DNA of 64,000 bases from contig OX940870.1 in assembly GCA_954871525.1 (NCBI GenBank), positions 31,424,555 through 31,488,554 on the forward strand, in the 5' to 3' direction. The DNA is from Parietaria judaica. Lineage: Eukaryota; Streptophyta; Magnoliopsida; Rosales; Urticaceae. Positions 1 through 13,600 of the stretch are shown in pieces. The notes under the pieces are model-generated. The model had not been told where the DNA came from, made no database searches, and saw only the letters and a list, made by a program, of their open reading frames with translations. Within the stretch, counting starts at the first letter, position 1; each line of letters starts with the position of its first letter. Position numbers and translations under genes: made by a program.

Positions 1-775
1 TACGGATTTTATTGTTTTCATCCCTTGTTTCTCGATGAGCTTCGTTGTCTCGCCCCGCTTGCTCTATACTAGTCGTTGTCATCCTCTAATCGCGTTTTAC
101 TAGTCTATGAAGTCCTTTGTTGTTGTTGGCTCGTTCGTTATAAATGGAACTAGAAAGTACGTAAAAGTAAATTTCTAGTACGGTGAATAAAGATGATTTA
201 TTGATTTTTAATAATTCAAATCATTACAGAAAATGAAAAGAAAACTAAAGTATACCTATAGATTTCACACTTTTTAATAATAATAAAAAGTTTATTTTTT
301 AGGAAATTATAAATAAAGATATATATATTTCTTTTTAATAAACGTATTAACGAAGTTAATTTATTTAAAAATAAAAAATCGTGATTAAAGTTTTAACAAT
401 TTTTTTTTTCAATTTATTTTTATTTTTTAAATTAATTTATTTTTTAAACAAATTAACCACGTTAATACACGTTAATATGTTAAAAGGGTATTATACGTAT
501 AAAATATGTTATTAAATAACCAGTTGGCTATTTTGCAAAGAAAAAGATAAAGTTGACTATTTGGCTAATCAATCATTTTAATTTGGCTATCCCATACAAT
601 ATCTCTTAAAGTTATGGTTATACGAAAAATTATATAGTGGGAGGGTATTAAAATGAAGCTAACGTATACTTTGAGGTATATTTGAGCAGTTTTTGAAAGT
701 AAAAGGTATATTTGTAACAAAAACTAAAAGTAGAGGGTACTAAACGCAAAATTCCGTAATTATATTTACCGGGAA
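1..775. other. AT-rich upstream region of the uL18c gene with repeat remnant
   Basis: No coding region is recognisable. Positions about 250-640 are very AT-rich. They share blocks with two other places in the window (about 3.83-4.21 kb and 29.05-29.64 kb), including the words CACGTTAATATGTTAAAAGG and GGCTATTTTGCAAAGAAAAAG-like stretches. This part is therefore a degraded copy of a dispersed fold-back repeat. The last 130 bp before the leader exon would contain the uL18c promoter, but I see no TATA box that I would defend. Confidence 0.6.
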
Positions 776-1591
776 ACAGAGAGAGCGTTATCCACTTCAC
801 TCTATCATCAGCTTCTCTCTCCGATTCCTCCTTTGTAAGATTCTCCCTTCTTTTCTCTCTTCGATTCCTTTACGTGAATGCGTTTTTCGCAGCTGTTTTT
901 TTTGTTATTCCGATCATTTTCTTTCATTTTCCCAGCAACCAAACAAGTCGCGGTTTTGAAAACTGAGTTTTTTTTGTTGGTTGAGCAATTATCAGGAGTT
1001 AAGTTTTTTTTTTTTTTTTTTTTTGCTATTTTGAAATGTGGTTGGGAATTGATTGAAGGCTTTAATAATTAGTTTTTTTTTTCAGATGAATTATGGAGTT
1101 TTTTTAAGGCAATTTTCTGAGAATTAAGCATTAGGAGGAGGCAAATTGGTTTGGTTGCAATAAGCCCTAATTCAGTATAAGAATGTTATCACATTGTGTT
1201 GATTATGAAATATGAATTGTTTTAAATGTCCCTCCTCTCCTTAATTCAAAATTCTATAGCTTTCTGACTTATCGTGTCAGGGTATCTTCCGCGTTCCGGG
1301 CATTTCTGTTTCCGCTTTTACTCTTCCTCGTCGAGCTTTGCTTCATTAAATACAGTCAAAAAGATGTAACTTTTTGCAATTGTTGACTGTTTGATGTGAA
1401 TGTTTTCACACAAAAATGAAGATGAAGTATTATTACTATGATAAAGGACATCATAAATTTATTATGTTATCGAGTGTTAGTTTAGCACGTTGCTCCTGAA
1501 TCATGACTAGGTAAAAGCATAAATTTTAATCGATGTTATTAATTTATCGAATAGAGCTAATAAGCTATGACTCTTTTAAATCGTTTCACAG
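776..1591 (+). other. Probable leader exon and 5'UTR intron of the uL18c gene
   Basis: A pyrimidine-rich stretch (about 776-834, TCTCTCTCCGATTCC type) ends at CTTTG|GTAAGA-like donor sequence (GT at 835-836). The next convincing acceptor (TTTCACAG) ends at 1591, just 19 bp before the start codon. The intervening ~757 bp is T-rich like the other introns here. The exact transcription start cannot be seen. Confidence 0.5.
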
Positions 1592-1610
1592 GCTTGGACG
1601 GTGGGAAAGA

Positions 1611-2623
1611 ATGTCAGCGACTTCACTTTCGTTCTTCCAGAATGCGGTCGCTCCGTCCCAACAGCTTGGGATCGGGCGTGCATTTCCCAGAACTCAGAGG
1701 CTGCAACCGCTGGTTGTGGAAGCCAAAGGAAAAACGAGGCAGGAAGATAGAATTGCTCGTCACGCCCGTATCAGAAAGAAGGTACTTGTTTTCTCGTCTG
1801 TTATTTTTACTAAGTAAATCCATATTGGGAATATAAACGTTTAATAGTTCTTATGGTGTGGCCAAGAGGTTCCGCTGAAGTTTCTTTTGATAATTCTATA
1901 GACATAACTCAACAACCGTAATGCAATTGATTTCCCTTTTTTTAGGTCGAAGGGACTCCAGAGAGGCCACGGCTATCCGTGTTTCGTTCGAATAAGCACC
2001 TTTATGTTCAGGTGATTGATGACAGCAAAATGCACACTCTTGCTGCGGCCTCCACAATGCAGAAATCCATCACCGAAGAGTTCCCCTACAGTGCTGGCCC
2101 TACCCTCGTAAGTCACCAATTTTATTGGCATGAAGCACGGTTTTTACAGAATCTAAGCGAACATAGTGAAGAATTAATATTTTACGGCTATAGTGATGTT
2201 ATGTCTCGAGTGGTAGATCTCATTTACGGCTATAGAGATGTTATGGACCCGAGTTGTGCAGATATCGTCATGGGTCTATAACCGATGAATCCCTTTTACC
2301 TACTAATTTATCTTTTATTTACTTAAAGATCTACAACTATGTGTCTTCTGGTGTCTGTTTTATGAAATGATCTGTATAGTTGGGAATTTTTTTGAACGCA
2401 ATATTGATCTGCGGAGACCTGTTACAAAAAAAAAAAATTACTGATCGCCATTTCTTCGATCGTTAATCATTAGGAAGTAGCGAAAAGGGTTGGTGAATTG
2501 ATCGCGAGGAGTTGCCTGGAGAAAGGAATCACAAAGGTTGCTTTCGACCGGGGTGGTTATCCATACCATGGACGAATCGAAGCTATTGCAGCCGCAGCTC
2601 GGGAACACGGACTTCAGTTTTAA
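1611..2623 (+). CDS. RPL18: Chloroplast 50S ribosomal protein L18 (uL18c), nuclear-encoded
   Basis: uL18c binds 5S rRNA in the central protuberance of the plastid ribosome. Coding exons are 1611-1781, 1946-2107 and 2474-2623, all GT-AG and phase 0, giving 160 aa. The first ~35 residues ([10 protein letters not shown]..., rich in Ser/Gln/Arg, no acidic residues) look like a plastid transit peptide. The mature part contains the uL18 signatures [16 protein letters not shown] (exon 2) and [16 protein letters not shown] with the C-terminal [10 protein letters not shown] (exon 3). Length agrees with plant orthologues of about 170 aa. The ATG at 1611 is the first in frame after a good acceptor (AG at 1590-1591). 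A 5'UTR intron with donor GTAAGA at 835 is likely. Oddity: the last codons, the stop and the adjacent 3'UTR are part of an 84-bp tandem duplication (2603-2773). Confidence 0.93.
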
Positions 2624-2773
2624 GGCGTTTTTCGTTATTTGTTTGTACAATTGTTTGCTTATGGTCTCTTGTCAAAGCCTTTTGTAGAACACGGGATCCA
2701 GTTTTTAAGGTCTTCCTTTTCTTGTTTTCTTGTTTGTTTGTTTCTTCTGGTCTCTTGTGAGAGCATGTTGTAG
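2603..2773 (+). repeat. Tandem duplication of the uL18c stop codon and 3'UTR (2 x ~84 bp)
   Basis: Unit 1 (2603-2686) begins GAACACGGACTTCAGTTTTAA. Unit 2 (2687-2773) begins GAACACGGGATCCAGTTTTT. Both continue through a T/G-rich stretch to TATGGTCTCTTGT or TCTGGTCTCTTGTGAG and end in TTGTAG. Unit 1 carries the real codons for EHGLQF and the stop. Unit 2 is a diverged, non-coding copy. Confidence 0.75.
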
Positions 2774-3834
2774 AGTCCATTTCAAACTGCCCTTTTGGTT
2801 ATTCATCTGTTTAACATGGAATGAGTGAAGTTCCAATGTTAAGTTGTATTCAGTTTTTAGTTGTTTTGCAATTTTCGTGCTAAGGGTTTCTTCAGGGCTG
2901 ACAACGCAACTTAGGGGTGAACAAACGGGTATTTGGTGCTGTTTTCGATAAATAATATACCGAATATTGCATTTCGGTAAAAAAATGATAACCGAATACC
3001 CTATTTTTAAAGATAAATACCACATGTATTATATAATCAGTATTCGGTGTTCGGTTTAATATCAGTTTTTTTACCGCATTTACCGCTTTTAATATATGCC
3101 AACTTGATAGCTTAAAATTGATAAAATAGCAAATGTTTGGTTAATATTTGTAAAATAGCCAATTAACCATATCAACCATTATAAAAGTAGTAATATTAAC
3201 CATTATAAACATATTAACTATTCACAAAATAGTCTATATATGGCTATTTTGCTATTTTACAAATAAAAACTTTAAGTTTATTAAAATGCAATGTAAACGT
3301 ATGTGGCTATTCATTATAACTTCTCTTATATTTACACAAACGAACTACTAATATTGTTAGTATTTACACAAAATTACACCAACAAACTACTAGTACTAAC
3401 ATTACACCAAAAAGAGTTGATAAGATTATTTTTTTTATCTGATTTGGGTTTTTTTTTTTTTTTGGGTATATTCAATTTTAACCGACTTAATAGCGGTTGC
3501 GGTTTATTCGGTACTTGATTTGATCGGTTTTCAATAATAAATTTGGTTTACGATTTCTTTTTTTCAACGCTAGCGGAACTTTCTCTATCTTCGATTTCTT
3601 TCCGATACATGTGAAAAAATTAAAATAATTAAAGTTTTCTTAATTAAAGATCAAACTTTAAAGTTAAGACATTTTTGAAAAAAAGAACCTCATGCCCGAA
3701 GGGGATTACCGCAAAAAACCACACTCATAAAAAAAGGTGATGGTTACGACATTTATACGAAAGCAAACCGAAGCTTTTGAAAGCTTAATCTATCTTTTAA
3801 GAGCAATTAGACCATTTCAAAATTGAAATGTTTG

Positions 3835-4206
3835 ATTAGCCAAATAGCCAACCTTTTCTTTTTCTTTGCAAAATAGCCAAATGGTTATTTAATAACATAG
3901 TTTATACCTATAATACCCTTTTAACATATTAACGTGTATTAACGTGGTTAATTTGTTTCAAAATAAATTAATTTTTTTAGCAATATTAATTAAAACATGG
4001 GGCAAATAGCCACATTAATACACGTGTTAAAAGTGTATTATAGGTATAAAATATGTTATTAAACCATTTGGCTATTTTGGAAAGAAAAAAGAAAAGTTAG
4101 CTATTTGACTAAATCAAACATTTCAATTTGGCATGCAATATCTTTTAAAACATTGACTATTTGGCTAATTAGAGTTTGAAGTTTGGCTATTTGGCTATTT
4201 GCCCCT
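3835..4206. repeat. AT-rich fold-back element (family copy B)
   Basis: The left part (ATTGAAATGTTTGATTAGCC, then AGCCAAATGGTTATTTAATA, then ACGTGTATTAACGTGGTTAA) is matched in reverse complement by the right part (ATACACGTGTTAAAAGTG, ATGTTATTAAACCATTTGGC, AATCAAACATTTCAATTTGG). This leaves a hairpin-capable element. The right end in reverse complement, GGGGCAAATAGCCAAATAGC, is the same terminus seen at 29,053. No coding capacity. Confidence 0.65.
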
Positions 4207-4377
4207 TCTCGATTTTATATGTCCCCAAGGACGGACAAATATCGATTGAAGGGAAAAGCAAATTATGACTATCATTTTAAGTAATGAAATTACAAAATTG
4301 GTTTAAGTGAATGAGCTTTATAAATTTGAAATATATTACATCATCAAAAAGCTATACATTATGAGACCAATGAATAC

Positions 4378-4655
4378 ATACATTACTCCACTTCTATTTT
4401 CCCTCTTTCTTGTGGGTTTTTGTATTCCTAGAAAAAATAATTCAACAAGGCTAAAAATCTTGGCCTGGCCAAATTCTAGATTGCTTTCGGCCCATTTTTT
4501 AGGGCATTTGCAGAAACTGGACCGAGTTGGACAGAAAGTTCGAAACTTGGTTCCGGTTTTTAAAATCAGCCCTGCTAAATAGAACCAACATACTTTACAA
4601 GATTACTCCACTTCTATTTTCTTTCTATTTTGTGGGTTTATTGTATTCCTACAAA
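4378..4655. repeat. ~55-bp direct repeat downstream of the VPS13 stop
   Basis: The blocks at about 4378-4432 and 4599-4655 both read ATTACTCCACTTCTATTTTC followed by a T/C-rich run, GTGGGTTT and GTATTCCTA. They bracket ~165 bp of unrelated sequence. A segment inserted with duplication of its flank, or a local tandem duplication, would explain the pattern. Confidence 0.55.
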
Positions 4656-4672
4656 GAAGAAAAAAATCAGCA

Positions 4673-7600
4673 TTACTTGATGTTGCTCCGGTGCAGCATA
4701 AGGTGCCGGCATCCCCAGCCCCGATCTTTTCCCCGTTCTATTGTTGAAAGCAAAACGAGCAATAGATCCTGCGCATCACTGCTCCGTTCCAGCTCCAAGT
4801 TGGTCTGCACGAGCGGGATAGTGGGGCTCTTCCACCTCACACTTGCCCCATCGCCTTGTTTCTCATGGGGATTCCGCCGGAATAAATTATCTGAGCCGCT
4901 TCCTACGACGTGAACTACTCCCTGATCAGCATCAGCATGCATCACGCCTTCCAAACCAATCTCTGCCTCCACGGTCCACTCCAGCTCCGCAGGGACCCCA
5001 CGAAATTCGGGCCTTCCCAGGCCCATTAAGCCCGAGCAGAACACGACGATAATGAGTCTCTCTGTGATGACGACGAATTTGCCAGCTGGCTTGAGCACCT
5101 TGCTGGCGACGAAAACCTCATCTTTAAATCGTATTCCGTCTCCGGCCTCCACGAGCATGGATTTGGCGATGGCTTCCTCCCAAGAGTAGGGTTTGAGCGG
5201 TAATTCCCGGCTTAGAGGCCTTGGCAAGCGAACACGGAAACTCTGCCGTCTGATTTGGTAGAGCTTACTCCGGTTTCTTATACTTTGGGCGGTTTTATTA
5301 GTGATTTGAAGTATACTAGCAGCCGGTTTTGCCACGAGACCTGTGACTCCTAAGGCTAGGCCTGCACCGCAAAGAGTATCATGGAAGTAATTATGCTAAA
5401 TCGACTGTGGTCTAAAACGATCTTTAATAGTTCTCCAGAAATTTCTATCATACTTTGATGAGTGGTACTCGAAAACTCCAGTTCCACTATGTACAGATGT
5501 CTTTCAAACGCAGCCAAAACGGGAGGCAGTTTTAACACTGACAAATCCAGCAAGAAAAGGTACGCTTTAAGACTGATGGTGTTTCTTTCTTTTCTTAGTA
5601 CTTAGAGACTAAATGTCTTCACAATTTTTTAATAGCGTTAGGTTACGGATCCGGGCCGAGAGCCGCAGTGTGGTGGGCCGGCCGACTGAGGTAGGAACGA
5701 GCTGCAGTAGGGTCTTAGGACTGGATGATTTAATTGCTTTATTTTAATTACTGGTAATAAGGCTTCTCAGTTATTCCTTAGTTTCCATTTTTAGCAGTTC
5801 AGTTTGATGTTGAGCATTGACCTATTAAAACCTAATCTTCCTCAAGAAGAGAGGTAAGGCTTTGTTGAGAGAACACGCTGTCTCCCATTACGAGAGGACT
5901 CAAGACTGTACCTGAAAATACGCCAGGGAGGCCATGTTTCTCAGCTCCTTTAATTGGCAACTGGAGGAGGCCTGTGAGACCCTGCAAACGGGCACGAACA
6001 AAAAATTGTGTGATTGAAATAATTTTTGGATAGCTCACTTTACAACTTTCATAAGAGGATTTCGTCAAAAAAAAAAAAAAAACTTTCATAAGAGGATTGA
6101 TCCCAAACAAAAAATTGATCCCACTATCTAAACGACAATGTACCTCAAAAACTTCATTTATCACGCCTTTTGACTGTGATGCTCCACCGATCTGTTGCTG
6201 TTGCATTCTCAAAAATGCTTGGTCATCGAAAGTGAAGGCGACAATTCCCTGAAAACACACAAATTTTAACAAAATAAGTGAAAACGACAGAGACTGATGT
6301 ATAAGCTCCTTAAACGCTATGGAAGTACTGTTGGACTCTTTATTTCATGTTTGTGTACATTTTACATTTATTTTGGTTGTTTCATGTTTAAGGGTTTGTT
6401 CAAGTTTCTAACTTATATAAGATACTCACCTCTGAGGATTTCTTTATGTTTTGTTAAGTTGAGAATTTCCTTTCAAGACATATGGTGCAGTGTTTTGCTT
6501 ACACTTGAAGGAAGGATATTTTATGACATTTGGTTGATTGTAAAGAGTGTTCGGGATCTCCGTTCCGGTAGATTTTACATTTGTTATGCTTCAGTTCAAT
6601 TAAATACCTTGTGGGCAGCTTTGCTGAATTGAGTGGCAGCATCGCTAATAGCATATACCGTGTTGCTTAGAAGACTGGTAGTGCCTTGAGCCATGCCAGT
6701 TATCAATCCGGTAGGGCTCTACAGATAGGACAAACATTCTCAGTAAAGAAGTAGAAAAGACGACAATGTGGAAGTCAATTAATGCGAAAGAGTGTAGTTG
6801 ACCTCAAAAATAGACCTTGCTGGTACAGAGAGGAAATCTCTGAGGCCGAGACCAAGTGCCCTTGCGAATCCCATGGGGTTACCTATTACCCCGGCAGAAC
6901 CAAATACCTGCAAGTTGGGGTTATTAGAGAAGCCGTAATGATACGATTCCAGATGGAATGTCACAAAAATTGATGAACAAAGGTGAAAGAAACCAGTAAT
7001 AAAAACAAATCAAACATGTAAGCCAACGGCGGTAATAACCAAACAAGGACTAACAAATACTTTATTCACGCAACAATTAATCCAAGCCGTTCCATTGAGG
7101 ATACAACAAATATTTACACACAATGTCTTGAGTCAAGTGGACAAACAAAACATAAGATGGCTAATAAGCCCAAGTGCTGTTAGGTTTCCTTATCTCTCAC
7201 TTACTGCTATTACAAAAATAACCCCACATAATACTACTCAAATACCACTTCACTAAAGATGGCTGATAAGCCCTAAATGCGTATGCCGACTCAAATGCCA
7301 CTAATCAAAACCGAGAAAGAGACCGTGGCATTTTTTCCAACTTTACCTTGTACATCTCGTGAAGAAGTTGCCGACTCAAATGCCTAAAAACGATTTCTTG
7401 GATTGATTCCCAGCTAGCTATGTGATGTGAAAAGGTTAATTGTTTAAGATGAACTTGCGCTCCCTCGACATCGGCAAGTGCCATGAGACCGCTCTGTCAT
7501 AGATACTTACACAAACTGTTAGATTCAATTCAGTTAGAAAAGATAAAGAAGTAAAATAATGAAGAGAGTATACAACAGATCTATCCTTGCAAAAAGAGTT

Positions 7601-10600
7601 TAGTAAGCAGTGAAGATATTTGGAGTAATTGGCAACTTTGCATGTTTATGCAGTTTGCTCTTTGGACTTTAGTTTCTGCATCAATGTTACATATACCTTC
7701 AAAAGGTAACACTTTACTCGTTTCAAGATATTTTTATCAATTTTATTATTTTTCTCCAATTGTTCTCGAGTAACTGGAGTCATTAGTTGAGAGATAAATT
7801 TACCACTCTCTAACGAGCATCTATTTTGTTTTCCTTTTCTTTTCAGGTTGAGTTTGGTTCAGACGGTCGCGCTGGTTTTTTATTCGGCTGTTCACAAAAC
7901 ACATTTGTCATTTGTATCCTCTTTCTATTAATAAAATTTTGGTATCTTTGATTACATATGTATACAAGCATATGTATTTATGCATAACTGCATATATATG
8001 ATATATTTCCTTCAAAGATTTCTTTTTCGGTTGAAAAACTTACATGAATGAGAGACTCTCCAGATATAATGACACCGTTTCTCAGAATCCATGGAGCACT
8101 GGAAAAACTGTGACCCAAAAAAATTTGTGTTATACGAGTGGGCTTTGTTTAAAACTATACAAGATTAAACAAAACATGATAAATGAATACTATCTTGAAG
8201 ATTAGTGAGCTATACCTTAAAGTGATGTTGATAGGGCTTATTTCAAAAGACTCTACGTAGATCTTTCTCTGTCTTCTAGCCAAAAGATATATTTGCTGCC
8301 ACGGAGCTCCAATTGGAACCACCGGAGGTAGCGAGTGATTTAGAGGGACATTCCTGATGTAATTTTTAGCTGTTCTTTCTTTCGAACGATGCTCGGAAGT
8401 TGCAGCATTTGAAGAGGACTCCGCCAAAATAAGAGGCAGTGATGAGAGATCTGATAACTGTATGAATCTACACTGAAACATTGATGTCACATTTCTTACG
8501 AAGTCAAAAAAGCTTAATATCACCTCTTGCTCAAGCTCGAGGCAGAAATCAGCAATTCTGCAAGCATAAAAAGAAGATAATTAGCGGTTTATATGGGTCT
8601 AATGGGTTTTTAATTAATATAGTAGTAGACACCTTAGGCTTATATATTCAAATGAAATCATCAATGTGTCTTTCTTCCTCCACTTTGAAACCGCGACATG
8701 TACTACGGGTTCGACAGAGCAGTCTGGAGACTGTTGCAATTTTCTCTCAGTGTTGACTTCACGGTCGAAAGTCAACAGGACAGGATATGGTGAAGAACGC
8801 AGCTGGTTATCTATTTGCAGTGACGAGACCCGGAAGGAAAGCTTTTGCTGCTCCAAACTCTGAAGCAGAGTGACAGTTATGTGCTTCCCACATGCAAAAA
8901 GCAGTTCCTGCATATATGTATATATATATATATATTGTCATCAAATTTCTTTCTTTACATGAAATTTCTGTATATCATTTTTATTTGAAAAACGAGGATA
9001 CATCTCCAGACCTGAGGGTGAATATTAATCAAGGAGATACCAAGATGTGGAATCACAATAGAAACTTTTTCCGTGTACCGGAAAAGTTTTTCTTGTTTCT
9101 TTTTTTCACTCAAGACCGGATTTGACACATCCTTTTCGTCCAAACTGTGGTAATTTGAATCTATAATACGCATGACCTGTGATGAAAAAAAAACCTTAGT
9201 TATGCTAATTAAAGAGCCAATTCGTTATTTATTGCTGGTATCGCCAATGTACCTTTGTTGCTCCGTCAGCATGGACTGATAAAACTAATTTTCTCTCTGG
9301 TTTCTGAAGAGAAAAAAATGTCAGTTACAGATATTAAATAAAAATTAGACTAGAATTCACTGAGCAGGCCATGAACGAGTTCAGGACCACTAAGACATCA
9401 CGTTGTCAAAATCCCATAAAACCTAGATTGGGCTTAGTTGATAGATTATAATCTCATTAATTAATTTCTCAACCTATATTTCATTTAGCATGCATCATAA
9501 TGAAAAACTAAAATCCCAGTAGACCCATGTTCTTATAGCCTTTAGTATTGGCACCAAATCAAAATCCCAATAAACTAAGTTGTTTTTACTCATTAAACAG
9601 CTTAGCATACCTCTGAAGATGGTTGCAAGCAAATAGGCATGTATTCCTTCACCTCATCAAGGGAATACGAACCGAGTAGACGCTCACCAGGAACCTGTTT
9701 AACCCAAACATAAACCTCTCCATAAGTAAAAACATTTTCTAACCGTATAACTCTTGGATACACGAGAAATGATGAAAAAAAATGTACCTCCATCGTGAGG
9801 CGATGAGGATAGCATGGTTCATCCCAAGCGTAAGGGCATGATGTGTAAGGGTATATTATAGTCTCAAAAGTTTCACATTTTTGTTGGAAGATCCTTAGCC
9901 TCTACAATTTGCGCACGAGTACCATGAGAGGAAATCCGTCAGAAAGGAAGAATACAAGTTCATGGGCCCCGCAAATATTTTTTACAATTAAGATAATATA
10001 ATATTTTGTTCAAAGAACATAGAAGGATCCATAATCATGGTTCTGAAACATTCACTCAACTAACCTCTTTTGAGAAATTATCAATTCTGTAAGGCATATA
10101 TCCTGTATCATCATCAGACAAGAGAATCAACACTGTTGCAGAATTGCCACGGAGACTCCCGATGACCTTTTCATCGGTGACGGAAATATCAGCATTTTGT
10201 ACTTCAGCTTGTATCATAGTGGAATGACCGGTTACGTAATTCTGCATTTTCACTTGAGTGTCACCAATATCATCAGGCGAGAAGCTTCCTGACCATTGCC
10301 ATCCAGGACCATTGTACCGGATCGAAACAAGTAACTCCCTACAAGAAAACATAATATTAATTAACAATTCTTACAAAGCTTAAGCTTGTAGCAGGTTGGC
10401 CAACAAAAATGATATTATTAATAAATCCCAATAAAATACTAGAAACCAAAATCAAATTAAAAAAAAATATCGGGACCTCTTATTTGAGTACCACAAAAAA
10501 AAAAAAAAAAAAAAAAAAAAACTTGGGACCTGTCAGAAATTTTTCAAGTGCACAAAAATGGGAAAACAATAATGTTATCTTTCTAACAAAATACAGAAAA

Positions 10601-13600
10601 AAAAAACAGTTAGAGAAGAGGGGAAGAAAATGTGTTCAATGATGAATTAACACAATTTTATTTCAAGAATAGATATAATGCAGTTACTATGGAATCATGC
10701 AAGCAATACTATAGAAATTAATGGTGAAGATAAAATAAGAAGAAAGGTCAATTTTATTTTCGAGCGTCTTAAGACTTAACTTAAGCAAGACATCATCTGG
10801 CAGTAGTTAGGGGTCGCCTTGGAGCATGCTTCTTTAGTGGTCAACCGATTTATAGTTATGCGGCATACAATATACAGTTAGAATCCGATACACAGACGGT
10901 ATCAAAGCTTATGTTCTATTTTAGTTTCTCTTTTTCTTTTTTTAAATAAAAAAAAAGGGGTATAGAACCTAAAGATTTCAAAGAGAACATAATTTACAAT
11001 TACAACTGTAGTTACCTTGTCACATCCATCCAATGAAGATGTGAATGTTTTCCGACCGGTAAACGAAAAACTTGATCGGTGCCTTTCTGCTTATAGCATA
11101 GGTCCTTACTGCATGCATTACTAATGATATATCTGCAAATTTACAAAATTCTATTAGACAAAAATAAAATCTAAGAAAATGAAGATGTAACTATAAAACA
11201 CATTAGAATAGAAGCGTTACCTAGGTTGAAAAATAATGGCACTGGACCTTCCAGATAAAGGCCCAGCAACCGCACTAGATATTACAGAAATCATATACGA
11301 GGAATTCTGTGCTGATTGGGGAACAAGAACGGTGCTTGAACCACTTGGTGGAGTCAGTAGAAACGGGTTTGACCACAAAAGATCTGGCTTATTTTCAGAA
11401 GCTTTTTCCGACCGGGCTTTACCCACTCTTACCATTAGTTCATAGTCAGATGAGAGAGAAACCGGAGAGAAAACGCAGGGCCACACTTTCCCCTGCTCAG
11501 AGTTAGAATTCCTTGAGCTTGATTCAGCATGTGCGGATGACAATCCCTTCATTTTGCTTGTGTGTTCATTGAGTGTTTCATTGGGATTATCCGAGACCGG
11601 AACACTTGAAATAAACCGTTGCATGCGTGGAGTGAGGTTGTTTCGGTTTGAGACAACATGAAAAGAGGAAGAAGTCCCACTCTGAATGGAAGACACCACA
11701 CTGAGACCATCTCTTTCCTGACACACTTCTTGCTCGCTTATGTCATATGACGACGGAATGATGCAACAAGCTTTATTAAATTCGTTGCCCGATTCTGATA
11801 TCGTGAGAGGAAAACCGGTGCAATTATATAACAGAAAGGGAACATAAACATAAATTTCCCTGACACCGGAGAGTGCATCCATAATCTTTTCAATAGTAAT
11901 TTTTATCGGACCTGGAAAATTAACAATAACACAATAAAAAACATTTAGTAAAAAAAATTAAATAATCTTTTTTCTGAATTTTTCATCAGTATAGGAATTA
12001 AATAAATAAATCGAACAATCGAGTACCATTTGCAGAGAGAGGATCGAAAGTGATGATCTCGGTTTGCGTGAACTTTGTCCCACTGAACTTGGCTATCGTA
12101 CAAAATGTCTCTGAACGTGGGAACTTCAGATTAGCAGGCTTAAATCCATCCATATGAATCTCCAGTCCAAGGTCATGAAAAGGATCGATATTGTGAAAGA
12201 AAGTTTCCACCTGTAAAAAATTGGCAAAACAAATATTTCTAAAATGATGACACCCTAATAGAATCTTGTTAGCTAGACAAAAAGAATTTCAATACAGTCA
12301 ATTAACCATTCTTCTAGCATAATTTGGCTCCACTATTTCCCTTTTCTCTTACAATATAATTTAAAGGTCTAACACACCCACAAGGGCCACAGCCCCAATA
12401 ATCAAAGAAATAATATATATAAATATAGGTATGACAGAAGATCTACTGAAATAAGATCACAAACCTCTGAAAGCAATGCAGTATTCATAACCCCACCACT
12501 TTCAACTGCCAAGGACACTTCGCGCGGAAGGTAGTTTTTGACCACGAGGGGATTATGAAGAGTCAAATGATGAACACACCGTGTATTTGACTCATCCGGT
12601 TTTCTAAAGTTTTGACCACTTTTGGAAAGTGTATTTGAAGCATGTTTCGCATTAGACGTATTCTCATGCCTGCCATGCACTTGTAAGCTGATGTTTTTAA
12701 CTGATATGCAGCAGCGAAAAGGATCACTGCTTGGATGTGTTGGATAGCAAACAAAAGACTTGAGAAATCCGATTTTTGTCTCCTGCGAGATAATGTTAGC
12801 AAGCTGATAGGCCTCACTCCAGAGATAGGAGTTTCCTATTGGCCGCCATCTGATCCGACCGGCTTCCGCCAAATGCAATGGAAGAGGAAGCTCCTGGCCA
12901 GGATATATCGGATCTAATATCTGAAACATAGATAAACACAATCCGAAATGTTATGTCATTATTGTGTTATTACGATTGTACTTATATTATGTGATAATCA
13001 AATCTTTGTATTGTAGGAAAAAGAAATTAGTATTTATTCTTATTCCTAGGATCATGCAGATTAGGAAAAAAATCTTAGATGATATATGCATAATGTTATG
13101 GACATAACGTTATGTTGCTGCCATTTAATAGGTATAAGATATATTAGATAGGTAACATAAGTAAATAAAAAAAGCAGTTTAATAATACCATTGGTGCTAC
13201 ACCAAACGGGATATCAAACCGCAGCTCCAGCGGCAACGATGTAGCATTCAAAAGTATGACCTGCATATGAAGAATATATAAATCTCGAATTGTTCATAAA
13301 AATTAAGGTTTGAGAATTGAGATTCTAACCGTTGAGTAGAGCCGTATCAATTTGCTATAACGCTGTACCGAGACATCAAACACCACGGGAACTACAAAAC
13401 AGCTTCTGCTCTCAAGGCTATTATTGCCTTCATCGTCGTTATACGCCTTGGAAAAATCAACCTCGAGGCAAGTCAACCCTACACGGTCCATCGAAATAGG
13501 CGCAGAAGGCGCCAATGTTGCGTCCAGTTGAATAGAGACAAAATGATGAGCAACACCACCCGATTTTTGCTTGTTGAGTCGGTCAGAAGAGTGAGCTGGC

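Larger units (their letters stand above)
2774..4672. other. Intergenic region between uL18c and VPS13 3' ends
   Basis: The two genes converge here. No coding region is supported. The stretch contains AT-rich repeat material: short inverted blocks around 2.9-3.55 kb with words such as CGGTTTNNTATTCGGT, the fold-back element at 3835-4206, and a ~55-bp direct repeat (about 4378-4432 and 4599-4655). Confidence 0.6.

Noticed and set aside
2979..3530. Possible small gene in the repeat-rich spacer near 3.0-3.5 kb
   Set aside because: Frames are short and AT-biased, and are built from repeated words such as ACTACTAATA. No domain or splice pattern supports coding.
6297..6632. 111-codon open frame on +
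   Set aside because: It runs antisense across a VPS13 intron and into exon 44 and looks like random T-rich sequence.
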